Below, piece after piece: positions 51,421-60,164 of a DNA stretch of 64,000 nucleotides. Origin of the DNA: an uncultured Craurococcus sp. (GTDB lineage Bacteria; Pseudomonadota; Alphaproteobacteria; Acetobacterales; Acetobacteraceae); the NCBI GenBank assembly GCA_902805545.1, contig CADCTD010000049.1:1-64000 (forward strand). Direction: 5' to 3'. A model generated the notes under the pieces. The model was not told the origin of the DNA. It searched no databases and saw only the letters and a list, made by a program, of their open reading frames with translations. A program made the translations under genes and the position numbers. How positions within the stretch are numbered: the first letter of the stretch is position 1; each line of letters begins with the position of its first letter.

Positions 51421-53343
51421 TCAGCCGGCCCGGCGTGTTAGCCGCTCGCACTGGTTGTTCTCGCCGACCCCGAGCTGGATCGTCGGCAGCAGGGCGAGCG
51501 GCGGGAAGATCAGACCGAGCCCGACCGCCGCGCCGCCACGCGCCGCTAGCTCCCCGACCCCCGGCGAAATCGAGGGATTCTTGAAGGTCCCGCTGATGCC
51601 GATCGAGGTCGGCAGCGAGCCGATCGTGAAATGCTTGCTGCTGGTGCGCAGCCAGAGATCCAGTATCTCGCGGCCGAGGCCGGCCACGCCGCCGCCATTG
51701 ACCACATGGCTGTCGGTATCCAGCACCAGCGTCCGCGTCTCGAGCCGGCCGCGCTGCAGGCGGAAATCCGCGATCAGGCACTCGATCTCGGTCCGCGTGG
51801 GAATGCCGAGCGCCGAGAGCAGCGCATTGCCGAACTGCAGCCCGGAGAGGTCGACCAGCAGCGAGGAGAGGTTGCCGCCGACCGTCACCAGCGTCAGCTC
51901 GCCATTCGCATTGCCGAGCAGCTCCGAGACGGAGCGCCCGGAGCCATCGATCCTGCCGACGCCGCCGAGCGTGCCGGCGCCGCCTGCCCCGGCCGCCCGT
52001 AGCAGCCGAGAGATGTCGACCCGGCGGAGGTCGAGCTCGCCCTTCGCCCTCACGGCACCATTTTCCAGCGGCGTGAGGGTGAAGTCGCCGGTGATCCGCC
52101 CCTGCCCGACGCCGAGCTGCACCGGATGCAGGCGGATATTGCCGTCCTCGATATCAGCGGTAACGTTCAGGTTGTCGAAGGGCATCCCCTTCCCCTCGAT
52201 CGAGGCTGCGCGGTAGCGCAGATGGATATCCGCCACGCGCAGGCGGGGAATGCTGATCGGTTGGGTCGGCAGCAGGCGCGGGCTCGCCTCGGCCCGGGTG
52301 AGGGCCTGGCGCTGCTGCGCCGTCTGTCCCGGCGTGCCGATGCGCCCCGGCGTCGCGCCGACGAAGCCGCCGAGATCGGCGAGGTCGACCCTGCGCGAGA
52401 AGACATCCGCATCCAGCACCGGCCGCTCGGCGCCCGGGGTGATGCTGAAACGGCCGTTGAGGTCGCTGCGGCCGAGCTTCCCCTCGACATCGCTGAAGCG
52501 GAAGGCCCGGTCGGCATAGTCGAGCTTACCGGTGACGCGGAAAGGTGTCGTCGCTGGGACGGCGACTCCGGTGAGCGGCGCGAGCAGCGCCATGTCGGGC
52601 CCGTTGATGTCGAGCCGGATATCGGCACCGGCCAATGCCAGCGGGTCCTGCACCGTGCCGTTCAGCGCCACCTTGGTCGGCCCGTTGGCGAGGTCGAGGC
52701 TGATCGGCCAAGGCCGCTCCTTGTCCCGCAGGTTGAGGACGGCGCCGCCGCGCAAGTCGGCGGAGATCGGTTGCGCCGCATAAGTGCCCTGCGCCCGGGC
52801 GACGAGCCGCGACTCCTCGCCCTCCGGCGAATCCTCGGTGGAGGCGGTGACCTGGAAGTCCGACTGCAGCTTGGCGATGGCGACATGCGCCCTGCCATCG
52901 ATCAGGCGCACGGTGCCGATGCGCGGCCCCGGGCTTCCGTCGCCGGCGCCGCCGCCGCCGAGGTTGAAGCCGTAGTTGTTGCTGCCATCCGGCTTGCCGA
53001 GCACTTCGAGCCTTGGCCGCTCCAGCGTCACCGCCGGGATGACGATGGCGCGGTTCTCGATATAGGCGCCGACATCGAGATCGATGCTGGCGCGCGGCAC
53101 ATCGGCGAAGGGGGGCGCATCCTCGAAGCCAGGCGGGTTGGCGATGCGCAGGCCCTCAGCGCTGATCGTCGTGACGCGACCGAGCGAGACGTGCAGGTGC
53201 TCGATCGTCACCTTCCGGCCGAGCTTCGCGCTTGCCTGCGCCTCCACGATGGGGATGAGCCAATCCCAGCGGAACAGCGCTAGGAAGACGCCGATCGCCA
53301 GCAACGGCAAGCCCAAACCCAATGCCCAACGGCGCCAGTGCAT
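51421..53343 (-). CDS. AsmA family protein
   Basis: 640 residues. Inner-membrane-anchored periplasmic bridge-type protein connected with outer membrane lipid handling. One N-terminal membrane helix (RWALGLGLPLLAIGVFLALF), then the AsmA start WLIPIVEAQASAKLGRKVTIEHLHVSLGRVTTISAEGLRIANPPGF, long beta-rich middle and the C-terminal AsmA block (LDLRRVDISRLL ... NGELTLVTVGGNLSSLLVDLSGLQFGNALL). ATG at 53343 has GGAGGTGA upstream and is preferred over a GTG at 53355. Confidence 0.88.
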   Translation of the reverse strand: MHWRRWALGLGLPLLAIGVFLALFRWDWLIPIVEAQASAKLGRKVTIEHLHVSLGRVTTISAEGLRIANPPGFEDAPPFADVPRASIDLDVGAYIENRAIVIPAVTLERPRLEVLGKPDGSNNYGFNLGGGGAGDGSPGPRIGTVRLIDGRAHVAIAKLQSDFQVTASTEDSPEGEESRLVARAQGTYAAQPISADLRGGAVLNLRDKERPWPISLDLANGPTKVALNGTVQDPLALAGADIRLDINGPDMALLAPLTGVAVPATTPFRVTGKLDYADRAFRFSDVEGKLGRSDLNGRFSITPGAERPVLDADVFSRRVDLADLGGFVGATPGRIGTPGQTAQQRQALTRAEASPRLLPTQPISIPRLRVADIHLRYRAASIEGKGMPFDNLNVTADIEDGNIRLHPVQLGVGQGRITGDFTLTPLENGAVRAKGELDLRRVDISRLLRAAGAGGAGTLGGVGRIDGSGRSVSELLGNANGELTLVTVGGNLSSLLVDLSGLQFGNALLSALGIPTRTEIECLIADFRLQRGRLETRTLVLDTDSHVVNGGGVAGLGREILDLWLRTSSKHFTIGSLPTSIGISGTFKNPSISPGVGELAARGGAAVGLGLIFPPLALLPTIQLGVGENNQCERLTRRAG

Positions 53344-53389
53344 GCTGCGATTCACCTCCGCTGGCAGAGCGCGGCAGGTTAGTGGGAGT

Positions 53390-53695
53390 TCACCGGCACC
53401 GGCCGGCCCCGTCGAGGGATAGGATGACCGGGGGCGCTTCGGCCAATCTCCTCCATTCAGCGAGAACGGCGTCGCGCTCCGCCATCATCCACGGTCGCAG
53501 CGCGCGGATGGGAGCGGCACCTCCTTCCGCGGCGGCTCGGCGCGTCCGTCCCGCGGCTTGGCAAAGTAGCGCAGCGGCATCTGTGAACACACTATTGGCC
53601 TGCTGGCTGGCGGCCGCCGAGGGGGACGGCAGCAGGGGCCGCCACACCATCGCGGCCAGGGCGACCATCGGCTGCGGTTCCAAACCGGAGGTCAA
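53390..53695 (-). CDS. Hypothetical protein, doubtful
   Basis: 101 residues, Ala-rich and helical (FTDAAALLCQAAGRTRRAAAEGG, AERDAVLAEWRRLAEAPP). No family, signal peptide or good ribosome site. It fills most of the 454-base gap between the AsmA gene and the GntR gene, and the reading frame has plausible third-position GC, which is the only support. Nothing else is seen in that gap. Confidence 0.4.
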   Translation of the reverse strand: MTSGLEPQPMVALAAMVWRPLLPSPSAAASQQANSVFTDAAALLCQAAGRTRRAAAEGGAAPIRALRPWMMAERDAVLAEWRRLAEAPPVILSLDGAGRCR

Positions 53696-53797
53696 CGCGG
53701 CCTCCCTTAGGCTGATCTTATGCCGCAGGCGCCCGAGGCGTTAGAGCCGCGTGGGCTAGTTTGCCGCTGACGGGAACGGCAGCGTCACCCAAGAAAG

Positions 53798-54496
53798 TCA
53801 GGAAACCGAGATCGTCGCATCCGGCGCGGTGAGGGCGGCGAGCACCATGGCACGGCTGGCGGCCACCTGGGCCTGCATACGCTGCGCCGCAGCAGCGGCG
53901 TCGCCGGCGGCGAGGGCCGCAATCAGGGCACGGTGCTCATGCGCCATCTCGCCGCTGCGGTCGCGGCGGCGGAGGCCGAGGACGAGCATGCGCGTGCTCT
54001 CGTCGAGGAGCCGGCCGACCTGCCGGGCGAGGCGCGCATTACCGGAAAGCTCCGCGACGGCAACGTGGAATGCACGATTGGCGTCGAGGAAGCCGAGCGC
54101 GGTCTCCGCCGCCTCCGGCCGGTAGCCGGCGGCGCAGACGGCATCGAGCCTGGCCAGCGCCGCCGCATCCCCATGGGCCAGCGGGTTGAGGGCGGCGCGG
54201 CGCGCGGCCTCCGGCTCCAGGACCAGGCGCAGGTCGAAGACCTCATGGATGTCGCGGATGGTGACAAGGGAGACGATCCAGCCTCGGCGGGGCATGGCCT
54301 GGACCAGGCCCTCCTCGGCGAGGCGGGCAAGGGCAGCGCGAATGGGCGCCTTGCCGAAGCCGAGGCGGGCGGCGCTGCCCGCCTCAGAGAGCGTCTCTCC
54401 GGGCGCAAGCCGCGTCGAGAGGATGTCGCAGCGCAACGCCTCCAGGGCCCGGGCGGTGAGCGGCGCCGGCATGGCGATAGGTGCGAGGAAGGACAT
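53798..54496 (-). CDS. GntR-family transcriptional regulator (FadR/FCD type)
   Basis: 232 residues. N-terminal winged helix (about 10-80: LRCDILSTRLAPGETLSEAGSAARLGFGKAPIRAALARLAEEGLVQ), then an all-helical FCD domain with the metal/ligand residues Asp and His in FLDANRAFHVAVAELSGN and HEHRALIAALAAGD. Such regulators usually repress nearby catabolic genes until a carboxylate binds. It lies downstream of a Bug gene on the same strand; an inverted repeat lies in front of it. Confidence 0.92.
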   Translation of the reverse strand: MSFLAPIAMPAPLTARALEALRCDILSTRLAPGETLSEAGSAARLGFGKAPIRAALARLAEEGLVQAMPRRGWIVSLVTIRDIHEVFDLRLVLEPEAARRAALNPLAHGDAAALARLDAVCAAGYRPEAAETALGFLDANRAFHVAVAELSGNARLARQVGRLLDESTRMLVLGLRRRDRSGEMAHEHRALIAALAAGDAAAAAQRMQAQVAASRAMVLAALTAPDATISVS

Positions 54497-54541
54497 GCGG
54501 CGCGCCCCTGAGGCTGGATAAGCGGCAAGATTATGCGGTCA

Positions 54542-54564
54542 GCGATGCAGTCGCAAATCATCGC
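54542..54564. promoter_or_regulatory. Inverted repeat upstream of the GntR gene
   Basis: GCGATG (54542-54547) and CATCGC (54559-54564) are perfect arms 11 bases apart in the AT-richest part of the 247-base gap between the regulator and the Bug gene. It lies 46 bases before the regulator start and is a candidate operator. The rest of the gap (54570-54743) holds nothing recognisable. Confidence 0.35.
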
Positions 54565-54743
54565 ACGATTATCCCTCGCTATATGCGCGGCCTGGCCGGG
54601 GCGGTCGCCAAGGCCGGGCATTGCCGCCGGGCGGTGGGGTGCGGGCCCTCTGCGGCTTGGCACTGCGGCGGAGGACGAGGGCAGCGCGCATCCGCCCCGC
54701 TGGGGCGATGGCGACGGGGGCGATGGTGACGGAGCGATGACGA

Positions 54744-55727
54744 TCAATCGACGCTGGCGCCCGACCTGCGGATGATCTCGCCCCAGCGGGCGATGTCCCG
54801 CTCATGGGTGCGGCGGAAGCCCTCCGGCGTCAGCTCGGACGGCGGGGTGATGCCCTGGGTCTCGATCAGCCATTGGCGGAACTCCGGCATGGCGAGGATG
54901 CGACCGATCTCGGCATTCATGCGCGCCTGGATCGCCTGCGGGAGCCCGGGCGGAGCGAGGAGCCCGTACCAGGTGCTGGTGTCGAAACCGGGGAGGCCGC
55001 ACGCCGCGGCGATGGTCGGGACGCCCGGCAGGGCCTGCACCGGCGCCAGGGTGCTGGTGCCAAGGGCGCGGACCTGACCCTGCTGCACCGGGCCGATGGA
55101 GGGGCCGCTTTGGTTGAAGAACAGGTCCACATCGCCTGCGAGGAGTGCCGACATCGCCCCCGGCTGCCCCCGATAGGGAATGTGGGTCAGCTCGATCCCG
55201 GTCGCCGCGGCGAACTGCGCGGCGGCAAGATGGGTGGAGGCGCCATTGCCGGTGGAGGAGTAGTTCAGTGCGCCGGGCCGGGCGCGGGCAGCGGCCAGCA
55301 GGTCCTGGCAGCTCCGGTATTGCGGACGCCTCTCGGGGCTGACGAGGAGCACGTTCGGCACGTCGCCGAGCAGGATGACGTGGGTGACGTCGCGCAGCGC
55401 GTCGAAGGGCAGGTTGCGGTAGAGGCCCGGATTGATGGCATGCGTCCCGGCCGTGCCGAGGAGGAAGAGGTAGCCGTCGGGCCTAGCCTTGGCCACGACG
55501 TCGGAGGCGATGTTGCCGCCGGCGCCGCTGCGGTTGTCGACGACGACGGGCTGGCCGAGGGCGCGGCTCAGCGGCTCCGCCAGGCGGCGGGCGTAGATGT
55601 CCGTGCCGGCGCCGTTGGGGAAGCCGCCGAGGATGGTGATGGGGCGGCTCGGCCACGCCTCGTCGGCGAGGGCTGGGCCAGCAGCAGGCCACAGGCCCAG
55701 AAGGGCGGCGGCAATCAAACGGAGCAT
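54744..55727 (-). CDS. Tripartite tricarboxylate transporter substrate-binding protein (Bug/TctC)
   Basis: 327 residues. Signal peptide (MLRLIAAALLGLWPAAGPALA), then WPSRPITILGGFPNGAGTDIYARRLAEPL and VVVDNRSGAGGNIASDVVA, the Bug signature with the ligand loop. Divergent from the racemase-family gene at 55781 and followed by the GntR regulator, so the three genes look like a small regulated uptake-and-use locus. The membrane partners are not present. Confidence 0.92.
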   Translation of the reverse strand: MLRLIAAALLGLWPAAGPALADEAWPSRPITILGGFPNGAGTDIYARRLAEPLSRALGQPVVVDNRSGAGGNIASDVVAKARPDGYLFLLGTAGTHAINPGLYRNLPFDALRDVTHVILLGDVPNVLLVSPERRPQYRSCQDLLAAARARPGALNYSSTGNGASTHLAAAQFAAATGIELTHIPYRGQPGAMSALLAGDVDLFFNQSGPSIGPVQQGQVRALGTSTLAPVQALPGVPTIAAACGLPGFDTSTWYGLLAPPGLPQAIQARMNAEIGRILAMPEFRQWLIETQGITPPSELTPEGFRRTHERDIARWGEIIRRSGASVD

Positions 55728-55780
55728 TCCGGCTCTCCTTTCGGTTTCGGCGCGCGCATGGTGTGGGATAGGCTTCGGGG

Positions 55781-56545
55781 ATGCACAGTCCTTTCGGTCG
55801 TGTCGCGCGCGGCGGCAAGTCGATCTATGGCGCGCCGCTCGGCATCCTGATGCTGGAAGCCCGGTTTCCGCGCATTCCCGGCGACATGGGCAATGGCGAG
55901 ACCTGGCCCTTCCCCGTGCTGTTCCGCGTGGTCCGGGGGGCGACGCCGGAGCGGGTGGTGCTCCAGGGCGCCCGCGGGCTGCTGCCGGATTTCATCGCTG
56001 CGGCACGGGAGCTGGTGGAGCTCGGGGCGGAGGCGATTACGACCAATTGCGGCTTCCTTTCGCTGTTTCAGCGGGAGCTGGCGGCGGCGGTGCGCGTGCC
56101 GGTTGCCACCTCCTCGCTGATGCAAGTGCCCTTCGTCCAGGCGATGCTGCCGCCTGGGCAACGGGTCGGCATCGTCACCGTGAGCAAGCCCTCGCTGACC
56201 GATGCGCATCTCGCAGCGGCGGGGGTGCCGCTCGATGCGCCGGTCGCCGGGACCGAGGGCGGGCGGGAGTTCTTCCGCGTCCTCATCGCGGCGGAGAAGG
56301 AGGAGCTCGACATCGCGCTCGCCGAGCAGGACATCCTCGAGGCCGGGCGGGCGCTGGTGGCGGCGCATCCGGAGGTGGGGGCGATCGTGCTCGAATGTAC
56401 CAATATGCCGCCCTACGCTGCGGCGCTGCGCGAGGCGGTGGGGCTGCCGGTCCATGACATCTACTCGATGGTGTCGTGGTTCCAGGCCGGGCTTCGCCCG
56501 CGGCGCTTCAGTTCGCCGCAAGCGGGATGGGCACGGGGTGGCTAA
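55781..56545 (+). CDS. Aspartate/glutamate racemase family protein
   Basis: 254 residues. The two catalytic Cys of the fold are visible in TTNCGFLS (about 90) and LECTNMPPY (about 206), with the Asp/Glu racemase layout between. Homologues include racemases, maleate isomerases and decarboxylases; the substrate cannot be told. It starts 53 bases from the divergent Bug gene, so it may act on the imported compound. An ATG-led N-terminus (MHSPFGRVARGGKSIYGAPLGIL) without a strong ribosome site. Confidence 0.85.
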   Translation: MHSPFGRVARGGKSIYGAPLGILMLEARFPRIPGDMGNGETWPFPVLFRVVRGATPERVVLQGARGLLPDFIAAARELVELGAEAITTNCGFLSLFQRELAAAVRVPVATSSLMQVPFVQAMLPPGQRVGIVTVSKPSLTDAHLAAAGVPLDAPVAGTEGGREFFRVLIAAEKEELDIALAEQDILEAGRALVAAHPEVGAIVLECTNMPPYAAALREAVGLPVHDIYSMVSWFQAGLRPRRFSSPQAGWARGG

Positions 56546-56631
56546 GCCCTTGCAGGGACCCGGCTTTCCAGCCGGATTCGTGAAGGCTCGAAGGCTTGTG
56601 GCCCGGGCCGGTCGGGGCGAAGGCAAGCGCG

Positions 56632-57429
56632 ATGGATCTGGAAGCGGAGTACAACAATCGGGCCCGGGTCCCGGAGAGCGGGGCGATCATCGCCGGCTGG
56701 GCGCGGGATGCGGCGGCTTTCCGCGAGGGATGGGCGGAGAAGGAGCTCGGCATCGCCTATGGGCCGGGAGAACGAGAGAAGCTCGACCTGTTCCGGCCGG
56801 GGCCGGGCACGGACTGGCCGGTCGCGATGTTCATCCATGGCGGCTACTGGCAGGCGCTCGACCGGAGCTTCACCAGCCATTGCGCGCGGGGGCTGCTGGC
56901 CCGGGGCGTCGCCGTGGCGATGCCCTCCTACGACCTGTGCCCGGCGGTAGGGCTGCGGGTGATCGTCGAGCAGATGCGCGAGGCGGCCGGGCTGCTGCAC
57001 CGGCGCGGCGCGGAACGGCTGCTGGCCATGGGGCACTCGGCGGGCGGACACCTGACCGCGATGCTGATGGCGACGGACTGGGCGCGGCGGGGGATGCCGG
57101 CAGGTTTTGTCGCGCGGGGGGTTGCGATCTCGGGCGTGTTCGAGCTGTGGCCGCTTCGGGCGACGAGTGTCGGCCAGGGGCTGCATCTCGACGAAGCGGA
57201 GGCGCAGGCGCTCTCCCCTGCCCTGTTGCCGCGGCCCGCAGGAGCCGAGATCCATGCCGTCGTCGGCGAGGCGGAAAGCGGGGAGTTCCGACGGCAGACG
57301 CGGGATTTTGCCGCCCATTGGGGCGGAGCAGCGGAGGAGTTGGCGGGGCTCGACCACTTCACGGTGATCGAGCCGCTCGCCGATCCGGGCAGCGCGCTGG
57401 TAGAGCGCGCTGCCCGTCTCGCCAGGTAG
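56632..57429 (+). CDS. Alpha/beta hydrolase, kynurenine-formamidase-like
   Basis: 265 residues. Oxyanion motif FIHGGYWQALDRS (about 75-87), nucleophile Ser in MGHSAGGHL (about 140), candidate Asp near VVGEAES and His in LDHFTVIEPL (about 242). The HGGYW form is typical of kynurenine formamidases and related arylformamidases. ATG at 56632 is chosen; an ATG at 56596 adds 12 unconserved residues. It follows the racemase gene by 86 bases on the same strand and may be co-transcribed. Confidence 0.85.
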   Translation: MDLEAEYNNRARVPESGAIIAGWARDAAAFREGWAEKELGIAYGPGEREKLDLFRPGPGTDWPVAMFIHGGYWQALDRSFTSHCARGLLARGVAVAMPSYDLCPAVGLRVIVEQMREAAGLLHRRGAERLLAMGHSAGGHLTAMLMATDWARRGMPAGFVARGVAISGVFELWPLRATSVGQGLHLDEAEAQALSPALLPRPAGAEIHAVVGEAESGEFRRQTRDFAAHWGGAAEELAGLDHFTVIEPLADPGSALVERAARLAR

Positions 57430-57430
57430 C

Positions 57431-58336
57431 CTAGCGATCGCGGGTCGGGGTGGTGCCAGTGGTCGTACCGGTGGTCGTACCGGTGGTCGTGCCGCTGGTG
57501 CGGGTGCCGGCCTGGCGGTCGTCCTCGACCTCCACCTCGGTGCGGCGGACCGTGTCCTGCACCGTGCGGGTCTGGTCGTCGGCCGTCTTGCGGATGACGA
57601 CCTCCTCCTTCACCCGGGCCTCCTTGGCGACGACCGCTTCCTCGGCGGTCTCGGTGGCCTCGATGGTGCGCTCCTGGAAGGCGTTGACGCCGGCCTCGAG
57701 CGGGCGGTCGACCGGGCGGCGCTCGATCTCCACACGCTCCTGGTGCAGCGTCACCTGCTCCTGCACCGGGGTCTCGACGACATAGGAGCGAAGGCGGACG
57801 CGGCCGTGCACCGTCTGGCGCTTGCCGATGCTAAGGCGCTCCTCCACCACCGGTATCGCTTCCTCGCGGCCAGCGGTCAGGCCGGCTCCGGTGGCGCTGC
57901 GGCTGGTGGTGGCCGGCGTCGGGGTGCCGGCCGTGGCGGCGAGGCCGGTGGCAGCCTGCGGGGTCGCCGGCGCGGTGCTGGTGGTGGCGCTGCCGTGCTC
58001 GGCGATGTTGTCCTCGCTCCAGCCGGACCGGCGCCACTCCGCCTCACGGCTGTCGAGGTCGACGGCGCCGGCGCCCTCGATCACATCGGCGGCCGCCTCG
58101 AAGCGGTCCTGCGGGACGGTGGCGGAAAGGACGACGCTGCCGCGGCGCACCGCCTCCTCCAGCACGCTGCGATCGGGGCCGGCGATGCCGAGGTTGTGGA
58201 GCTCCCGGGTGTCGTTGGACGAGGTGAAGATCGCGGCGCGGACGCCGCCGACCTTGGTGGCGAGGTCACGCGAAGCAGCCTCGGCCTCGGCGGCGGAGTC
58301 GAAGACGGCGGTGATAGTGCTGTTGCTGTTGCTCAT
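57431..58336 (-). CDS. DUF2382 (YsnF/AvaK-like) stress protein
   Basis: 301 residues. Residues 1-85 look like a general-stress-protein-17M-like module (AVFDSAAEAEAASRDL, GGVRAAIFTS). After an Ala/Thr-rich linker comes DUF2382 (about 160-280): IPVVEERLSIGKRQTVHGRVRLRSYVVETPVQEQVTL, with EEAVVAKEARVKEEVVIRK. The C-terminus is a run of TTTG units encoded by a 12-base repeat. The role is unknown; members are often stress induced and membrane-peripheral. Stop is 2 bases from the convergent hydrolase stop. Confidence 0.83.
   Translation of the reverse strand: MSNSNSTITAVFDSAAEAEAASRDLATKVGGVRAAIFTSSNDTRELHNLGIAGPDRSVLEEAVRRGSVVLSATVPQDRFEAAADVIEGAGAVDLDSREAEWRRSGWSEDNIAEHGSATTSTAPATPQAATGLAATAGTPTPATTSRSATGAGLTAGREEAIPVVEERLSIGKRQTVHGRVRLRSYVVETPVQEQVTLHQERVEIERRPVDRPLEAGVNAFQERTIEATETAEEAVVAKEARVKEEVVIRKTADDQTRTVQDTVRRTEVEVEDDRQAGTRTSGTTTGTTTGTTTGTTPTRDR
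57456..57503 (-). repeat. 12-bp tandem repeat in the 3' end of the DUF2382 gene
   Basis: Three units of CC(A/G)GTGGTCGT(A/G) on the plus strand (57456-57491) and a fourth degenerate one encode Thr-Thr-Thr-Gly repeats. Copy number could vary by slippage and change tail length in frame. Confidence 0.75.
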
Positions 58337-58776
58337 GCGGTTGGCTTCCCTGCGGTTGTTTCGGGGTTGGGCGGCAGCCTCTCGACTTCCGCCTGCTGGC
58401 GGCGCAGCGTGACCGGCACATCGACCGGCCGGCTGTTGCTGGTGCGGCGGAGGCGGAGTTCCTCGCGCAGCACCAGCCGCTTCTCGACCACCAGCACCTC
58501 CTCGAGGACGGGGATGATGAGCACCCTGCCCTCCTCTTCCTCGCGCGGCTGCGGCGGCGCCTCGCCCTCGGCCAGTTCGCGGCCGATGGCGATGCGCTCG
58601 ACCTCAACCGCCTCGGAGCGGAGGTCGGCGTGGAGTTGCGTGTCCTCGGTCTCGGTGCGGAGCTTGACCCGCACGCGGCCCGTCTCGACCTCGCGCCTCC
58701 GGAGGTTCAGGCGTTCCTCTAATACGGGAACCGTATCAGTATCATCCGAGGCCGGCAGTTCGTTGTTCTGTGACAC
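58333..58776 (-). CDS. Second DUF2382 protein
   Basis: 147 residues from the GTG at 58776. Two DUF2382-like halves: VPVLEERLNLRRREVETGRVRVKLRTETEDTQL and LIIPVLEEVLVVEKRLVLREELRLRR. Highly charged and beta-strand-like. The stop overlaps the start of the longer DUF2382 gene (ATGA), so the two form one unit. The start is uncertain: the ribosome site is weak and an in-frame ATG lies at 58830. Confidence 0.72.
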   Translation of the reverse strand: MSQNNELPASDDTDTVPVLEERLNLRRREVETGRVRVKLRTETEDTQLHADLRSEAVEVERIAIGRELAEGEAPPQPREEEEGRVLIIPVLEEVLVVEKRLVLREELRLRRTSNSRPVDVPVTLRRQQAEVERLPPNPETTAGKPTA

Positions 58777-58970
58777 TATTGTGGATTCCCGTGGCAGTTG
58801 CCGGCCTCGTCTACCGGTACAACAGTGCACATCGGGATTCGTTCATTGCAGGACTGCACGGCGTCTGCCGATACAGCGATGCCTCCGGAAAGAGTCCGGC
58901 CCTGCAAAGCCGCTTGAGATGGGAAGCGATATGGTTGAAGCTTAAAGCAATGAGGCCGGGGAGAACGGGG

Positions 58971-60164
58971 ATGACGGGTATCGGCAGGCGGGGCGTGCTG
59001 GGCGCCGCGGGTGCGGTGCTGGCGATGCCGGCGGTGCGTGCGGGGGCGCAGGGGACGGGCGCGTCGCAAGGCGTGAAGATCGGGCTGGTCGCGGTGCAGA
59101 CGGGACCGCAGGCGGCGCTCGGCACGCAGCTGCGCGACGGCTTCCTCCAGGGGCTGAAGCATCTGGACGGCAAGCTCGGCGGGCTGCCGGCGGAGGTGCT
59201 GGTCATCGACGACGAGTTGCGGCCCGAAGTGGCCGTCACCAAGGTCCGGGCGGCGATCGAGCGGGACCGGGTGGATTTCGTCGTCGGCGTGGTCTTCTCG
59301 AACATCCTCGCCGCCATCATCCGGCCGGTGACGGAGTCCGGGACCTTCCTGATCTCGACCAATGCGGGGCCGTCGACGCTGGCGGGGCGCGGCTGCAACC
59401 CCTTCTTCTTCACCACCTCCTACAACAACGACCAGGTCCACAGCGTGATGGGCCAGGCGGCGCAGGACAGCAGCTACAAGCGCGTCTTCGTCCTCACGCC
59501 GAACTACCAGGCGGGGCGGGATGCGGCGGCGGGCTTCAAGTCGCGCTTCAAGGGCGAGGTGGTGGACGAGGTCTATGTGCCGCTCACCCAGCTCGATTTC
59601 TCGGCCGAGCTGGCGAAGATCGCGGCGGCGAAGCCGGATGCGGTCTTCACCTTCATGCCGGGCGGGCTCGGGGTGAACCTCGTCAGGCAGTACCGGCAGG
59701 CGGGGTTGGCCAGCATCCCCTTCCTCTCGACCTTCACCGTCGATGAGGCGACGCTGCCGGCGCAGGGCGAGGCGGCGCTCGGCTTCTACTCCGCGGCGTC
59801 CTGGGCGCCGAACATGGACAACCCCGCGAACACGAAATTCGTGAAGGATTTCGAGACGGGCTACGGCTACGTGCCGGCGACCTATGCGGCGCAGGCCTAT
59901 GACGGGGCGATGCTCGTGGACAGCGCGATCCGCAAGGTGGGCGGCAGGCTCGGCGACAAGGATGCGGTGCGGGCGGCGATCCGCGCGGCGCAGTTCCAGT
60001 CCGTGCGCGGGCCCTTCGAGTTCGGCGCCAACCACTATCCGGTGCAGGATTTCTGGCTCTGCCAGGTGGCGAAGCGGGCGGACGGGAAGTTCCAGACCGA
60101 GACGGTGCGCAAGGTGCTGTCGCGCGACACGGATCCCTATGCGGCGGAGTGCCGCATGCGATGA
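58971..60164 (+). CDS. livK: Branched-chain amino acid type ABC transporter substrate-binding protein
   Basis: 397 residues. Periplasmic receptor of the LivK/AmiC type. The export signal has GRRGVLGAAGAVLAMPAVRAGA, a Tat-like start. The body shows KIGLVAVQTGPQAALGTQLRDGFLQGL, VLVIDDELRPEVAVTKVRAAIE and FVVGVVFSNI, the binding-cleft segments. GGGGAGAA precedes the ATG at 58971; ATG at 58950 is an alternative. Its ligand may not be an amino acid; many relatives import aromatic or amide compounds. Confidence 0.88.
   Translation: MTGIGRRGVLGAAGAVLAMPAVRAGAQGTGASQGVKIGLVAVQTGPQAALGTQLRDGFLQGLKHLDGKLGGLPAEVLVIDDELRPEVAVTKVRAAIERDRVDFVVGVVFSNILAAIIRPVTESGTFLISTNAGPSTLAGRGCNPFFFTTSYNNDQVHSVMGQAAQDSSYKRVFVLTPNYQAGRDAAAGFKSRFKGEVVDEVYVPLTQLDFSAELAKIAAAKPDAVFTFMPGGLGVNLVRQYRQAGLASIPFLSTFTVDEATLPAQGEAALGFYSAASWAPNMDNPANTKFVKDFETGYGYVPATYAAQAYDGAMLVDSAIRKVGGRLGDKDAVRAAIRAAQFQSVRGPFEFGANHYPVQDFWLCQVAKRADGKFQTETVRKVLSRDTDPYAAECRMR

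Noticed and set aside
57456-57503. CRISPR-like repeat
   Set aside because: Units are 12 bp, contiguous and in frame inside a coding region, with no spacers.
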